Notes: generated from the sequence alone by a model not told the origin. Positions 12,316 to 25,290 are shown, counted from the stretch's first letter. The stretch: 64,000 nucleotides of DNA from Phoronis australis (GCA_002633005.1 NMRA01000701.1:14053-78052), one strand, 5' to 3'. Made by a program: numbers and translations.

Positions 12316-15300
12316 AGAAACACCGAAGATTAATGACACACAAAATGTTACTGACTACTCCAGTGTGGGTGGTCTATTGCAAGGGTCTACGGAGAAGCGT
12401 GAGGAATTGAATGTGTCCCATCCTTCTAAGTTATGCTGGACTGAAGAGCAAAGATCTCCAAGTGAACAGGGTCACGTATACAGTGCTGAATGTGACAGAA
12501 AATCAAACTCTTCTAGTGGCAGCGCATCTTCATTTGTGGCTGGTGTAAAAGGGATTTTGTCGCAGACAAATCGTGTCTCCATTGTTAAAGCTGACAGTCC
12601 AGTACATAGTCAAGATCCAGAAGGAATTACACATTGTACCAGCGTCATAACATCTCTAACTACCCTGAGAGACACAGTTACTCCTTCCGCACCGAGGCCT
12701 CCCAGTGATGAGTTGTATGGGAGCGATGAAGTTCTTTTGGATACCCCCCAAAACAGCAAGACGTCTGGAAAGGATGATGACGAAAATTCTTCTGTGAACA
12801 GCTATGATTGCAGTGCTTCAGTTCGCGAAACATCATTCGTCGTGGGTAGGAACTACGAATGGCACGGCACCAATCACTCACCCAATGTGATTGTGGATAG
12901 GTTTGAACCTTTTCGATGTAAACGAGTTGTAACCAAACAGTCAACAGATGGCGTTCGAGGTTGGGAAGGGTTTACCAGTGGCTACCATTCATTTGAGATT
13001 GAATTCAACAATAAGCCTTGGGGATCCTTCTGTTCTGTGGGTGTCTGTACAGAAGATGCTGATCTGCATGTGGATGGTAAGGCATCCATCTCTGTGTGAA
13101 GAGGATTTTTCAATAGCCACATGGTGCCCCATCTTTTGTTTTGGTTCGGGTTTTGGGGTGGAGTGTTTGTAGTGTGACGTTCACTATGGTCTGAATGGAG
13201 TTTGCTAATGGCTTAGGTAGGTGTTGATCTGTCGCCTCAAATTCGATTTATCACCTAATACTTGATCTATATTGGGGTCCGTTGTGACTGCTTTTAAAGC
13301 AAGACCAAATTAGTTTTTGGAATAAACTCAACAACACCAGTTTCGTCATGTAAAACCAACTTAATCTGTCTCAATCTTGGTTAAATCTCGACAATGTCTC
13401 GATAGTTGTTGACCCATCCATGCTGTGGTAATGATGACAAGTAACTGCACAAGTCCATTAAATGACTGTGCAGTTAGTGGCTAAGTGCAATAAAGTCACA
13501 TTAAACTTTGTTGAAAATTAGACACAAAACACTATTCTAATGTGACTTAAGTTTGACTACACTGCCAAATAATTTTCTAGAAGCAAGATGTTTATTCGAG
13601 TCTGGCAGAGTTGTGCCAAAGTCTGTTTAGTTTAATTTGTAAACTACTATTTCTCTGTATAGTGCTTTAAATGCTTGTTGTTAATTACCATAGAAATTAG
13701 ATATTGGTTGGAGACCAGGGAACTTTACTCAAGACTTTGCGCAAAAGGTTACCATCAGCATCAATTTTTTTTTTAATTGCAATTTTCAAAATAGTCTGAA
13801 AAAGTGTTTCCTAAGTTAGTCTGTTCCATCGCATTGTGTTGTGTTTGTTGTTTGAATTAGGACCATTTACGTTTTACTAATAATGTTTCCCATTGTTTAG
13901 CTTATGAAGTTCTTCTTGGAAGAGATCTGCAAAGCTGGGGCTGGGACATTCCTTCAGGACGGCTGTATCATGGTGGACGTGACATTGGAAAGTTTCCTAT
14001 TGGATATAAAGACCCCTTTCCAAAGAAATTTGTGTATGTTTCCTATTAAATGTAAATAACTACCATGCCATTAGATACCAAAAGCATTCAATTTAGTTTT
14101 ATCTGTTTTAGATGTGGATTTCATTACATTAGAGGTCATTCGATTGATTTTTCTCATCAGTCGATATTTGGTCTAATACTCTGAACTTTCCACTAAAAGA
14201 AAACCTTCGGATGGCACTGATTTCTAGAGATGAATGAGTTTGTGAGACTATAGAGATAACATTTTTGGGGAGAGACAATATGGGCTGGAGTAGTAGCTTC
14301 AAAAATGATGGAGTTGCAAACCAAAACCAGACTTCATGCTTTTAGTCTTAATAGATTAACCTTCAGAATGTTCAATTTTGCACTGTGTCAGCAGCTCTTC
14401 TTAGCTTTAGCTAAGTATTTAGAAAATTAACCAAAAGAGAGTTGATCAGAGAACTACACGTTTTGTAGTAAATTGAAACGACATTTTGGTATGTGCACCA
14501 ATTAGCGGACACATTGTGGGTATCTTGAATGTACATTCAACATTAGGTGTCTCGCAAATGTTTCAAAGATAAGTAGCACCATATATTCTTTTACTGTTTT
14601 CAAGTTATGGAGTATACTGCCAATAGTTGACAATTTAGATAGTGTAATTTTCGCCTCACAGGTTGTCCATATTTGGTGAGATTTTAGCATAGCCTGATAC
14701 ATGTGCAAAATGCAATCACTAGCACAACAACGTCTCTGTTTTTGTCTTAGCTATCATTCAGCACATAGCAAATTAAGAGTTTGTAGCTTTTGTGGTAAAT
14801 TTGCGTACAACGTTGAGGTAATGGTGTTTGAATATTTTAGGCTGACTTTGAACTTGAGCGATTCTATGCCCAATGCAGTGATCACCTGGTATAAAGGTGT
14901 GAGAAAATTTAAGCAGATCCTGTTCTCAGGTAAGTACCAAAATTGGTTATTAATTTAGAAATTACAAGTACTGATGTATTAAATATTTCTGAGTATTGTG
15001 TTGAAAATTAAGATTTCAAATTTCTTGGTAAGTTGTACCCTTAGGCTAATATTAACCCTTAACGTTGCCTCTAACATCTATTGCACCCTTAAATCAGAAC
15101 CATATAATTGATTATTTAATCTCTGCTCTACTTTCAAACCATTTTCAATGATTTTCAAGCAAACGTTGCAAGTACTTAATATTTAAAAAATATGTCTAGG
15201 CTGAATTCGATGCTTTGAGAACAAAAGAGGAATTTTGGACTTAATTTAGATGGTCAAAAGCGAACTCAAAAGAACAAAAGGCAACTAAATGTTTTCAAAT

Positions 15301-18300
15301 TACCTTTCAGTGCAGTAAGGTTAATACCATTCTTAAAAAGATCTCATTAATATTCATGAGATGTACGAAAAGTGAGGCTAAGCACAATATTGTAATGACC
15401 ACCTCCACTTTGTGTGCAGGCTGTCTGTCATTGATTTTTTTGAAGAATTTAAATGAAAGAGCTACAGAAACTCTGAGAATGAACAGATTCAAATATTCTA
15501 CAAAAAATTCTAATAACATAACATAACAAAATAGAATCGTATTCGGTCGTAGGAACCACAGTTGGCAAGTCAAGTCTGGGTATTGACTCAGATATTTTGT
15601 GGTCTCGTTAGTTGTGACTAAAAGAACAAAACTGGTGAAAGTTTATAATAATCTTTAGTGACATATTTAGATATATAAGAACATAAAAGTGGAGTGTTGT
15701 GTAAAGCAAACGTACCAGCCCAGACGGGGCTGAAGAACTGGAAAAGTGCTACTCGATGTCAGTTTTCCAACGCCAGAAGCCAGTATTTATCAGAGAAAGT
15801 GCATTTTATGTGAGCTAAATCCTCCCAGGGTAGCACAAAAATCAGTTTCCATAACTTTATTATTAACTTGCACTAATTTTCATTCTGTGTTTTCTTTGCA
15901 GATATGAATTTGTTATAACTTCTTATTGTTGGGTAGGCATTAGACAGTTTAATTCTTTCTAGCTTGCATCCCCGCTATCTAGTGCTTGACTGGATCCCAA
16001 CATTTACGCAATTTGCATATCATTTGAAAACAAAGACTATTCCAGTACGGAAACTGAGCAGTTCTGTAGTTCACACATATAAATGCAGTGTTCAAACCGT
16101 TCTCACATCTAAAAATTGAGGGTCGTTCCTGAGTACCTTTTGATGACAACCCGCGATCTCCTTTTAAAAACAAGTCCAACAGCATTTTGAAGAACATGGC
16201 ATAAAGCACTGTATCTCAGAAATTTCACTAGAGTCGGATCCGCTGTTTCTAAGATATGATGTTCCAAAGGTTGCCAAATTTGGATTTTTTCGAGAGTGTT
16301 GCATAACATGAACCCTGAAGTTTGTTTGCATGCTTCCACTTCACAATTGTGTATTAAAGGTTTAGCATGTCATAATCTAAAAATGATTTTTAAAAAATGA
16401 TTTCAGCAACAATTTTCTCTGAGACTTTGCATTTTTGCTCAATTGATATTTTCATAAATAGTTGTGTAGAGCGTGACCATGGGCCTGTTTAAGACTTAAG
16501 TCAGAAATTTGTTCATATGCCCCTCGCAACTGTTTCTGAAAATTAATTAAATCTCAGGTGAGGGGACGTGAAAAATCTCTGAAAATATAAACAATAATTG
16601 CTAGTTACTGAGATAATATCTATAAACTGTTTATAGACGGCGATGTGTTCATACTTACTTGACTACTACCTTTCGGATATAGTAAGATATAACGTGCCCA
16701 CATTTTGAGAACCAGTTTGATGCCTGCTATTCAGTTGAGAAAACTGGTTCTCAAAATTCGGGCACGTGATATTCGACCATTACCCCTTTTTCCAGCAACT
16801 GTGAAGTAGGAGTGCAAGACCAAATTTCTATCCTAAGTCTCATGTCACTTCAAGAAACAGACCCCAGATTTGTGACTTATAAGTCCTTTAGTCACTTTTC
16901 ACAAAACAAACCCCCGATGGCTTAGCTTGGAATGTGGGTAACTTTCTTTCTAGTTTGCTAATCTGTTGTGATGAATTCTAGCAGACCCCCTATGCCATTT
17001 GTTTAAAGCATTGGATATCTTGCATGTGCTATGCTGCTACTTTTGGTCTTTTGTTTTACTTGGTGGATGAAGCTGGCTGATAGTAACTTGTTTTACTTGA
17101 CCACCTGTTATTTGATTAGAACAATCCAGTTGCCACCATCGTTTTAACAATAATACTGTAGTAATAATTCTTAAAAATTTAAAGAGGCATTATCGGATTT
17201 ATGTCCGAAAAACATTTTTATGGTTATTGCTGTATGAGATGGACTTCTTGAATTTATAATCTTTGACTAGAGCTATAAAACAACAGAATCCGTTGTGATT
17301 TTGTAATTTTAGTACATTTTGCCAACTCTCGCCGTTGTCTGTCAGAAATTCATTGAAATGAAGGCCAGTGACTTTACCAGTTAAATTAGTTTAACATGCT
17401 CTGCCATATAGCAAGTCAGATTTAACTCCACCACCAGAATGTTTGACCTTTAACCTCTGGATTGAAGATTCAGTTCTCCATTGAGGCTCAGATCTCAGAC
17501 AATCACTTTTTATTGCCATTTATGTCATTTAAGATGGATTTATTTGTGATTTATATCCTGTAAGAAACAGTTGTTAGCATTTTTGTTCAAAACATTTTAA
17601 TTTAATTTTGTAAATTCTCTATTTGTTATTAATAAGCTGCTGAAGGAAGCTTCGCTTTGGTTGCGATGCAAAGTTCTGGTGATACAAAAATGTTCTTGAT
17701 GAAATAATATCAAACATTTTTCAGTATTGGACACCTCTCGACCTCTGTATCCTGCTGTAGCTTGTTGCTATGGCAACACAGAAGTCTCTATTTGCAATCT
17801 TGCCAAACAGATTCGGAAGCAGAGCATCCGTTCTCTTATCAGCATTTCTGTGACGGATTCGTGGACCTGTTTAAGTAGTTCTGCAAAAGTGTTACCAAAT
17901 GATCCACAGACAATAAGGCCAACTGTGACATGGGCAGATAACTCTTGTCAATGGTTCAGTGTTGTGGCTACAGAATCTGTGCAACACGGTATCCATGTTT
18001 GGGGCTTTAGCCTTCTGCCAGAATACACATCACTGACGAAAAGAAGGGATGGAGAAACTGTTGAAGAAGCTGTATTTAGTGCTAAACAAAATGTGATAAT
18101 AGGTGTTGGTAAGTCAGTGTTAGCTTGGACTGTTTCCCAACCCCCTACTCATTTGGCAAGGCAAATGTTTTTCAATATTATTTTATTGTCTGGGTGCCCT
18201 CATTTTTGTTGCAGCAATATTTTTTCATGTATTGAAGATTTTAAGTCACTTTCCCATTAGGAGAACTTCGGTTTACTGAAGCTTCGTTGAAACTTTGCTT

Positions 18301-21300
18301 ACATTTCCGACTACACAGCGATATTGAAGTTATCGCTACCTATGAAAACTGACAACGCAGTTCTTTCATGCTCTCAATAAAATAATGAGTAGTGGTTTCG
18401 AGGCTAACTGAAAAATGTTCGCCTGCCATTTATGAGTGTTTATGAAAATGATCAGTGTCATTCTTCATCAGATATGCTTTCTTTTATTTATTTATTTCCG
18501 TCTTTTGAGGGCATTTCGGCTATGCTACAATAACAAACAACAATCATGTTTTGCGGGTCTCATGTGATCGTATATCGTTGCCACGACTTCTACCGATAAC
18601 TTCGATGAAGGTTCGGTTTTAGTGTTCCCACTGCACTGAAGCTTTGGTGAGTTTCGAAGCTTCTCTTTTAAATAGTACAATTTTATGCGAAGTTTCGCTT
18701 GCAGATTAACTACCGAAGTTAACCTTTCCCTTCGGTAAAAGCGAAGTTTTGCTTCTAATGGGAACGTGACTGTAGATTGCAAATTCAATGTTTTGAGACG
18801 TAATATATATTTTATTGTCAGTCATTTGAGGGGTACAATATGTCATGGAGTTAGCTGTTAGCCCTTATTGATTAGGCTAAACTTGGTTGAAAAGTGAGCA
18901 ACGTATAAGAATTTTTCTATAAGCTTTGATGCTATTAGGTGTCTAACATTGATCTGTTTGCTTGTTGTACTGGAAATGGAGCCTGAATTGTTGCATTTTC
19001 CGTAGTTCATGTGTGAAACACCTGATTTTAGTTAAGTCATTTTCATTACAGTTGAAAGTGGAAACGACATTGCAGACACTGATATTGACTCATCTGAGCC
19101 AGTGTTCCAGGAGGGAATGTGGGGGTTTGATCCCACTAATGGGGAGCTGTTCACACCAAAGTGCACAGCATCAACTACTGGTTTGTAATTTTTTGTATAA
19201 GCCAGACGTAGTGCATTTGCCCAAAGTATATCATCACGGGTTTTCAACGCATCCTGTGTGTACTGTGTTTCAATTGTTATACACAATATGGCAGGGAAGG
19301 AAGTTGTGAAATTTTTGTTGTAAACCAACATTTTGAGTGAATTTGATAGTGAAATAATTGAAAAATTGCAACAGTATGGCAAGGCATCTGCTAATTATTG
19401 ATTTTTGAGTTCCTGTGAATTAATAACAGCCACAGTTATAAGATTGTACATTATTTGTAGTAATTTAGTTGATGTCTCGCAAAAGATCGTCATTATGTGC
19501 AGAGCCAAGTGTCAATGTTAAAAAAATTTTTATTGCCATCGAGTGCCACCACTTGATATCAGGATGAGGTTATGCCGCCATGCTTAATTACATGTAGTAG
19601 TACAATCTTCTATTTGTTTAGGTTTGTGCATGGATCTCATTCACCAAGAGTTGCAGATGGTTGTTGACTGTGACAGCCGAACTGTACACTACAGCCTGTT
19701 TGGCTGTTCACTTCCTGTTACCATCCAGCTCTCGGATGCCGAAGGACAGGCGTTCACACCTTGTGTATGGTACAGGGGATGTTACCTGCCTGTCAGGTTG
19801 AGGTACATCCATGGGCCTGGTAGGTATATGCAGGAAGTTAAAATTTGACCAAATAAGACTGACATTTTATTGAAGTTAAGCTAACTCCAAAAAATAAACT
19901 GAAAGTCATAAAGTTGTTTGGAAGTCGTGTTAAAAAATTTTGCTAATTGGTTTTTGTCTAATTTTGTCAGCCTGTTACTGCAGTTTTCATTTAATTGGAT
20001 ATGTTCTTAAGTAATGTCTAATACCTTTACTTGATTTCAAACAAAATGGCATTTTTTTATTTGAACGGTGTTATGTTTTAGCTCAGTCTAAAACTTAACA
20101 GTATTTGTCATGGCAGAGTAAGTAGTTTCAAAAGATAATAAACCCTTTTTGATGATTTCCACCAATCCTCTTTTCGTCTCCTACTAATGCAATGTTGGCG
20201 TCTCACTTGAGTGATCAAACCAGGCATTCAACTGAAAACATACTCTTCATGTCATATATTGTATATTATAGTTCTGCAATTGTGGTGTAACTCTCCTAAA
20301 GTATAAGTCATGCTTGTCTATTTAGTAGACTTAGTAAAAAGTTCTCAAATTTTACTTCAAACTTTTGAGGGTTGTCAAAGGTTAGAGCATTATTTTGTTT
20401 TAGATAACTATGAGAAAGCCATTTCTGTTAATAAACCAAAACTGGGTTTTCCTTTTAAATGAGCAAAATTGTCAACCCATAGTATCAGGAATTTAATTAA
20501 GAAATAAAAAGTTGTAAATATTTTTTCTTCTGTTAACTTGGCAGTTCATGCATCGCAGTCTCTTTTCTAGGTAAAAAGTTATGCAGTTTGGAAATGAAAA
20601 AAGATCTCTTGGAAAGAAGTTTGAAGGTCGTGGACAAAGACTTTGAAGAGAGTCTCATGTTTAAATTTCTGTCATTCAACTCTGTCTTTCACGACTGGTG
20701 CAAGTCGGTAGACTACCAACTGTACCAGGTATGGTATCCTCAAATGTACTTTTTTCTAACAGCATGCCTCAGCTCCATGGACAGAATCCGAACTCAAGTT
20801 CAGGAATTCCAGATAATACAAACTAAACTAAGAGGTTCTCACAATCTTACACTTGACAAATTTCCCAATGCACCAGAGACGCGCATCCAGAGACTTGAGA
20901 GGAAAACAATGAATGAGAAATTTTTTGTAATCGAAAATGTATGAAAATGACTTGCATAACCAATGAAGACCACCTTCTTAATAGATGTATGAATTCTTAC
21001 TTTTTGATTTGATATTGAACAACATTAGATCAAAGTTTCAAAGTACATTTCTGCTTCCGTACTGCGCCAAACCAGAGGTGCTGTACCATATCTTGACACT
21101 CACACTGTGTTGTGATTAATATTCAATCATTTACCTTCTGTAGACTGTAGGCAGATGTGAAGCTACCAATACGTCTGACAGCCATGTTTGTCTTGCGCAT
21201 GCAGCTCGCGCTGTCAGCAGTGGATTCCACGCATGGAAGATGACGTTTGATCTAAAAGACCCTAAATGTTTCAGTCTGGGTATTGGTAAGATTGGTTTTC

Positions 21301-24300
21301 AGAGTTTGAATATCTAGTTTGGTTCAAATTGTAATTGATCATTGAAAGGTGTTCTTCTCTTCCTCTTGGTTAAGTAACATGGTTGGCGACAATGTATTCG
21401 AGACCAAGATAGAGTCAAGCCTTAAGTGGTTGTAGTCTAATACTCTGTGCTAGTAGAGTTAAAAGCCAATGCGACAAATGACTGTGAATTTTTAAGGGTA
21501 TTTAAAGTGACATTCTCAGCAAGAAAAGTAACTTTGCAAGAATTAGCAATAGCGCAGAACCAAACCCACCGTCTCTGGAATAGCAGTTAACTGATTTGCA
21601 CCGAGCCAAATCCCACACATCAAGTAGTAGAGTTTTTTCAACGTATTTAAAGTTAAGTGGAAAAGATACTGGCCTTGATTTCAACAAATGTCTGGTAGAC
21701 AACAGCGAGAATTGTGTTGTTTAGTCACATAAATAATGGGTTTTGTTGTTTTATGGCACTGATCATACATGTAGCTGAGAACTTCACGAAGACTCTCTCA
21801 TCTATCAAGAATCCCCAAATACGCTGTAAATATCCCTTTAACCCGTAAGGTTGCCTTCCTTGTTTTCTGGTGAGTGGCTAGACACTCAGGAATGTTGAAA
21901 ATTCTGGTTTTCTAATAATGACATTACGAAATCAACAGATCTTGCTGTTTTATCGCTCTGGTCAAAGCGAATAACTTCAAGAAGACTACCTACCCAACAA
22001 TCTCAAAAACTTTTTTTTTTTTGGGCTAAAACTGGTTATCCCCTTGAAATTACAGTACTTAAGATTTAGGCATTTTGGCAGTTGTTATCGTTTCAGGCCA
22101 TTAAATCACCATTGATAACAAATATAAATGTGCTTGGGAGTCTTGAATGTTATGTTTTAAATTTAAGTTACTAACTTTTGTTTCTGACTAATAATTCAAT
22201 ATCCTATTCTGTCATCATGAACCAAATGTAACAAAATTTCACTTCAAATTACCGTGAGTCATATTTTTTCAACAATCAAGTTTCTTATTCACTCTGTAGG
22301 AACATCAGACATGAGTTTTGAGTATCCAGCCGCTCACTCTGCTCCGTATGTTGGCTCTTGCCTCCACTCGTGGGGATGGGATGTCATGACAGGCAATCTC
22401 TACCATGCCGGACACAGGAGAGGTGTTTATGGACCGTTGTCGCACCTTTTAAAAGTTTCACAAGTATCATGTAGGTTATGCAGGACAGTATTTTGTTTAA
22501 TCTTTGTGGAATGACTTGAAGGGCACACCCACTGCTTTTTGCCTTTGAGTGCAATAAGCCATTAGTGTTGGGATAAACCTATGGCCTGTTATGTTAGATC
22601 TGCCCAATGGCATGTCAAGGGGACCATAGAGTTGTGGTTATCACAGGCTAGTAGCTCTGATGTTATCAAACCTTGGCTCATTCTTCTAATTCCGTTACAT
22701 AACCCAACCCTTATAGTTGGTAAATGGGAGACAATATTATTAAAAAATATTTCATGTTTTTGAAAATGCAAACATGTAAATACAAACAAACACAGCTGAA
22801 ATAATGAGACAATATTGGTTCTGGACAAGAACAGTGTTAAGCGCTTTCATTAGAAACTTGAACACGCAGAGAATTGTTGCATATTTGAATCGTCTCATAC
22901 ATGTATTTAAATAAATTTCCTTTTGTGTTTCAGGCTCCGTTTCTGTAGTAATGTTTCTAGATTGCTGTGAGGGTCAGGTGTGGTTCAAGACTGACGGTGA
23001 CTGCAAACAGCTTGCAGATGGTGCTGCCGCATGTATGTTAAAATTAAAGAGAAAAAATAGTGCAGGTGGTCTGGTGCACGTTGCATTAGATGTACGCAGG
23101 CGTCTCGGCCAGGTCCACTGTACCAAAACCGGAATCCATTTTTCAACAACAAAAATGGATCAACTGGAATTTTCGGAATAATCATATGATCAGAAAATTC
23201 CAGTTGATCCGTTTTTGTTGTTTTAGTTTGTTTAGTTTATGTATTCTACATTCCGATCAACAATGGTATCATTGAGAGGATCTGGATCGCTTCATTTATT
23301 TTCAAATTTATTTTCTGTCATTTATTAATAAACACATTGAACACATACATGTATACATAAAAGAAGACTGAGCTGTTGAGTTAAGTCTCAAGGGTCTAGC
23401 AGTGGAATCCAGTGAGATTCGAACTCCTGACCTTACGAACAGGAGGCAGACACTCAACACACTAGGCCACACTGCCTCATGTTAAAATTAAACAGTACTA
23501 ACTGCAAAATCTCGCCAAATTAGGACACGATATTGCCGACAAGTGAAATTTTCTTTTTTACTTAAGGCGCCAAATAAATCGACGGCTCAAAAATGACCAG
23601 CTCCAGAGTAAGATAAAAATCGATTGAGACGTTATTAACTCCTACGAGCTCTATTTGGACCACAGTATTTTCTACAAACAATATTTTAACTTGCTTTATT
23701 TCGTGTCGTAATTTTTGCGACTATCAAAAATTAATTGGAAATATTCAACACTCGCCATTATGTGAAATGAGACGTCTCAAGGAAACAACCTAAACAGCAC
23801 TCAATGTACCTTTAATGGGTTAGACGCAAAGTCTACTTTTTTGTTATCTTAAGGCAAAGAACGTGGGTCACTTTTCGATGTGTATTTTCAGCTCATAATT
23901 GCCCTTTGACCTTTGAGTGGTACATTTTGCAAAACTGGGGTTTGTTGTTTCAATAGTTAAGGTGAAAAATACAAAGCAAATGTTAAAATGTGCTGCATTT
24001 TTGGTGGAAATGATTAAAACAGCTATGAAAAATGTATACTGGTAGCAGTGTTTGGTGTGTGTTGATTTTATAAAATGATATTTGTATTTTTGTGCAAAAA
24101 AGTGATCAGAATTTTCGCATGCTATTAGAAGTACAATATCTGAGAGTTAAATCTATGTGTGGTCTTGGTTTGTCCTTTTTCCTGAAATACTTTTTACTTC
24201 CAGGTGTTGCTTTCTGTGACCTACCTAGGAATGTTGAGTTCCACCCTGTAGCCACCTTTTCTCAAGGCACCGCCTCTTTAGAGTATTTGGGATCCAAAGC

Positions 24301-25290
24301 AGGTATAGTAGCATGCCTTTCAGGGACTCTTGGGGGAGGCCAGTGGCCAGTTGCATAAAACAGTCCCAAAAGGTACTCCATTGTATTCCCTGAAGTTTCA
24401 GTGCATTTGTAGACTTTAGGCATACATGGATTGTTCTTTTACTGTTACTTTATTTCCATTGCAACATCACATTTAAGCTTTGATATACAGCAAAACTAAA
24501 CTCTATGTTGATTATTCTTTTCATAAATACTGCCGAAAACAAGCAGGTCCGTTTTCATGCCACGTCCTAAATTTAAAACAAATTACGGCAGGTGGTCTGG
24601 TCCACGTTGCACCAAATGTGTGCCAGCCGTGCATGTGGAGCCACTGCACTAATCACGTGGAACTATTTCTATGCTTAATTAATATAGTTATATATAGTTA
24701 AAAGGAGCTTAGAGACTTGTATCAAGGGTCTAGCAGTGTGCCCCAGTGGGACTCGAACTCATAACCTTGACTAAAGGAAGCTGTCACTCATTTCACTTGG
24801 CCCCACTGCATCCCCTGATTTAAGAACCGAGTTCTTATTTCTTTTCTCATATATCAGAAAATGTCATAGGTGAATGAGGAATTCATAATAATGAGACTGT
24901 TAAAAAATATTTGCAAACAAAGTCTACAAATGCGCTGTAAACGTTAGGGAACATTGCTGAGTCCTTGTTGAGACTAATGAATGCTCCCAAAACAACTTCA
25001 ATCCTATTACGAAATAGTGCACGCTATATGGATTTCTGCTCACGCAGTTCGACTGTAGTACAGACCAAGCTGAACTCACTTCTTCAACTGAATTAATTGC
25101 TGCTGCAAATCGATTTATTTTAGTTTTGAATTAGCCAATATTGATTTGTCCTGATTGATAGTTTTTCCTGCACATGGCTTTGAATAGATTTCTCTTGTTG
25201 CAATGCATGAAACTTATTGGGCAGTGTTTGCTTTCAGGTTCCAAAAAATCTTCTGAATCTGCAAACAGCAAGATATGTTTGTTATCATGA
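12305..25290 (+). CDS. Triple SPRY/B30.2-domain protein, 12 exons, 808 aa
   Basis: Coding exons: 12305-13076, 13901-14033, 14841-14929, 17725-18108, 19052-19180, 19622-19819, 20571-20728, 21144-21285, 22300-22470, 22934-23032, 24204-24302, 25238-25290. All junctions are GT..AG and the frame stays open to a TGA. An in-frame TGA at 12299 fixes the start. Residues 1-170 are Ser/Thr-rich and probably disordered. Three SPRY modules follow, at about 176-357, 375-570 and 622-790. Each keeps the core motif: SWGWDIPSGRLYH (Trp270), MWGFDPTNGELF (Trp483), SWGWDVMTGNLYH (Trp693), about 210 residues apart. Each also ends in a related strand, for example LYPAVACCYGNTEVSICNL, which resembles the end of the FBXO45 SPRY domain. 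A charged helical segment (EMKKDLLERSLKVVDKDFEE) separates modules 2 and 3. No F-box, RING or membrane segment is seen. SPRY domains bind short peptides, so a multivalent adaptor is inferred; substrate and pathway are unknown. Exon ends are hand-called; the exon 9 donor (GTAGGT at 22471) was chosen over a nearby GTATCA because only it keeps frame. Confidence 0.85.
13077..13900 (+). other. Intron 1 of the triple-SPRY gene
   Basis: It starts with GTAAGG and ends with TTGTTTAG. No embedded gene or clear repeat was recognised. Confidence 0.7.
16481..16865. repeat. Inverted-repeat element in SPRY intron 3
   Basis: The left end GGGCCTGTTTAAGACTTAAG followed by TCAGAAATTTG is the imperfect reverse complement of the right end, CAAATTTCTATCCTAAGTC followed by GAAACAGACCC. 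The right-end block recurs at about 1988-2035, which supports a dispersed element. No open frame. Confidence 0.55.
16692..16767. repeat. Near-perfect intronic hairpin
   Basis: Left arm 16692-16718 (ACGTGCCCACATTTTGAGAA then CCAGTTT) pairs with right arm 16742-16767 (AACTGGTTCTCAAAATTCGG then GCACGT) with about two mismatches. The loop is about 23 bases. In RNA it would form a stable stem of about 26 bp. Confidence 0.85.
17185..17410 (+). repeat. AGAGCTATAAA dispersed repeat, intronic copy
   Basis: It shares blocks in the same order with 36837-37060: TTCTTGAAT.TTAT, TTTGAC.AGAGCTATAAA.CAACA, and GTGTCTTTACCA-like sequence. Shorter matches on the opposite strand occur near 4636, 21938, 49533 and 54516. 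Confidence 0.55.
18244..18772. repeat. 0.5-kb element with AGTCAC-TTCCCATTAG inverted ends (SPRY intron 4)
   Basis: The left end AGTCACTTTCCCATTAGGAG matches the reverse complement of the right end, AGTCACGTTCCCATTAGAAG. Both are followed by AACTTCG-rich sequence with several GAAGC/CTTCG repeats, so the arms extend to roughly 40 bases. No open frame with a domain is present; probably a non-autonomous DNA transposon. Confidence 0.7.
23144..23220. repeat. 30-bp-stem hairpin in SPRY intron 10
   Basis: The left arm from about 23144 (CAACAAAAATGGATCAACTG then GAATTTTC) is the near-exact reverse complement of the right arm from 23193 (GAAAATTCCAGTTGATCC then GTTTTTGTTG). The spacer is about 18 bases. 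Confidence 0.85.
23390..23480 (-). repeat. tRNA-derived SINE, copy A
   Basis: On the minus strand it reads GCAGTGTGGCCTAGTGTGTT (A-box region), then GGAGTTCGAATCTC (B box at 23414-23427), then CACTGCTAGACCCTTGAG. It does not fold as an intact tRNA. The likely body extends left to about 23062, where GCAGGTGGTCTGGTGCACGT matches the body next to copy B. Confidence 0.8.
24588..24812 (-). repeat. tRNA-derived SINE, copy B
   Basis: The minus strand carries GCAGTGGGGCCAAGTG (A-box region) and ATGAGTTCGAGTCCCA (B box near 24747-24762), then CACTGCTAGACCCTTGA as in copy A. The body portion at 24588-24660 matches 23062-23135. It lies in the last intron of the SPRY gene. Confidence 0.75.

Larger units (their letters stand above)
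14930..17724 (+). other. Intron 3 of the triple-SPRY gene
   Basis: The largest intron (2.8 kb), bounded by GTAAGT and TTTTTCAG. It contains an inverted-repeat element at 16481-16865 with a nested hairpin at 16692-16767, and a copy of the AGAGCTATAAA repeat at 17185-17410. No internal exon was recognised. Confidence 0.7.
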
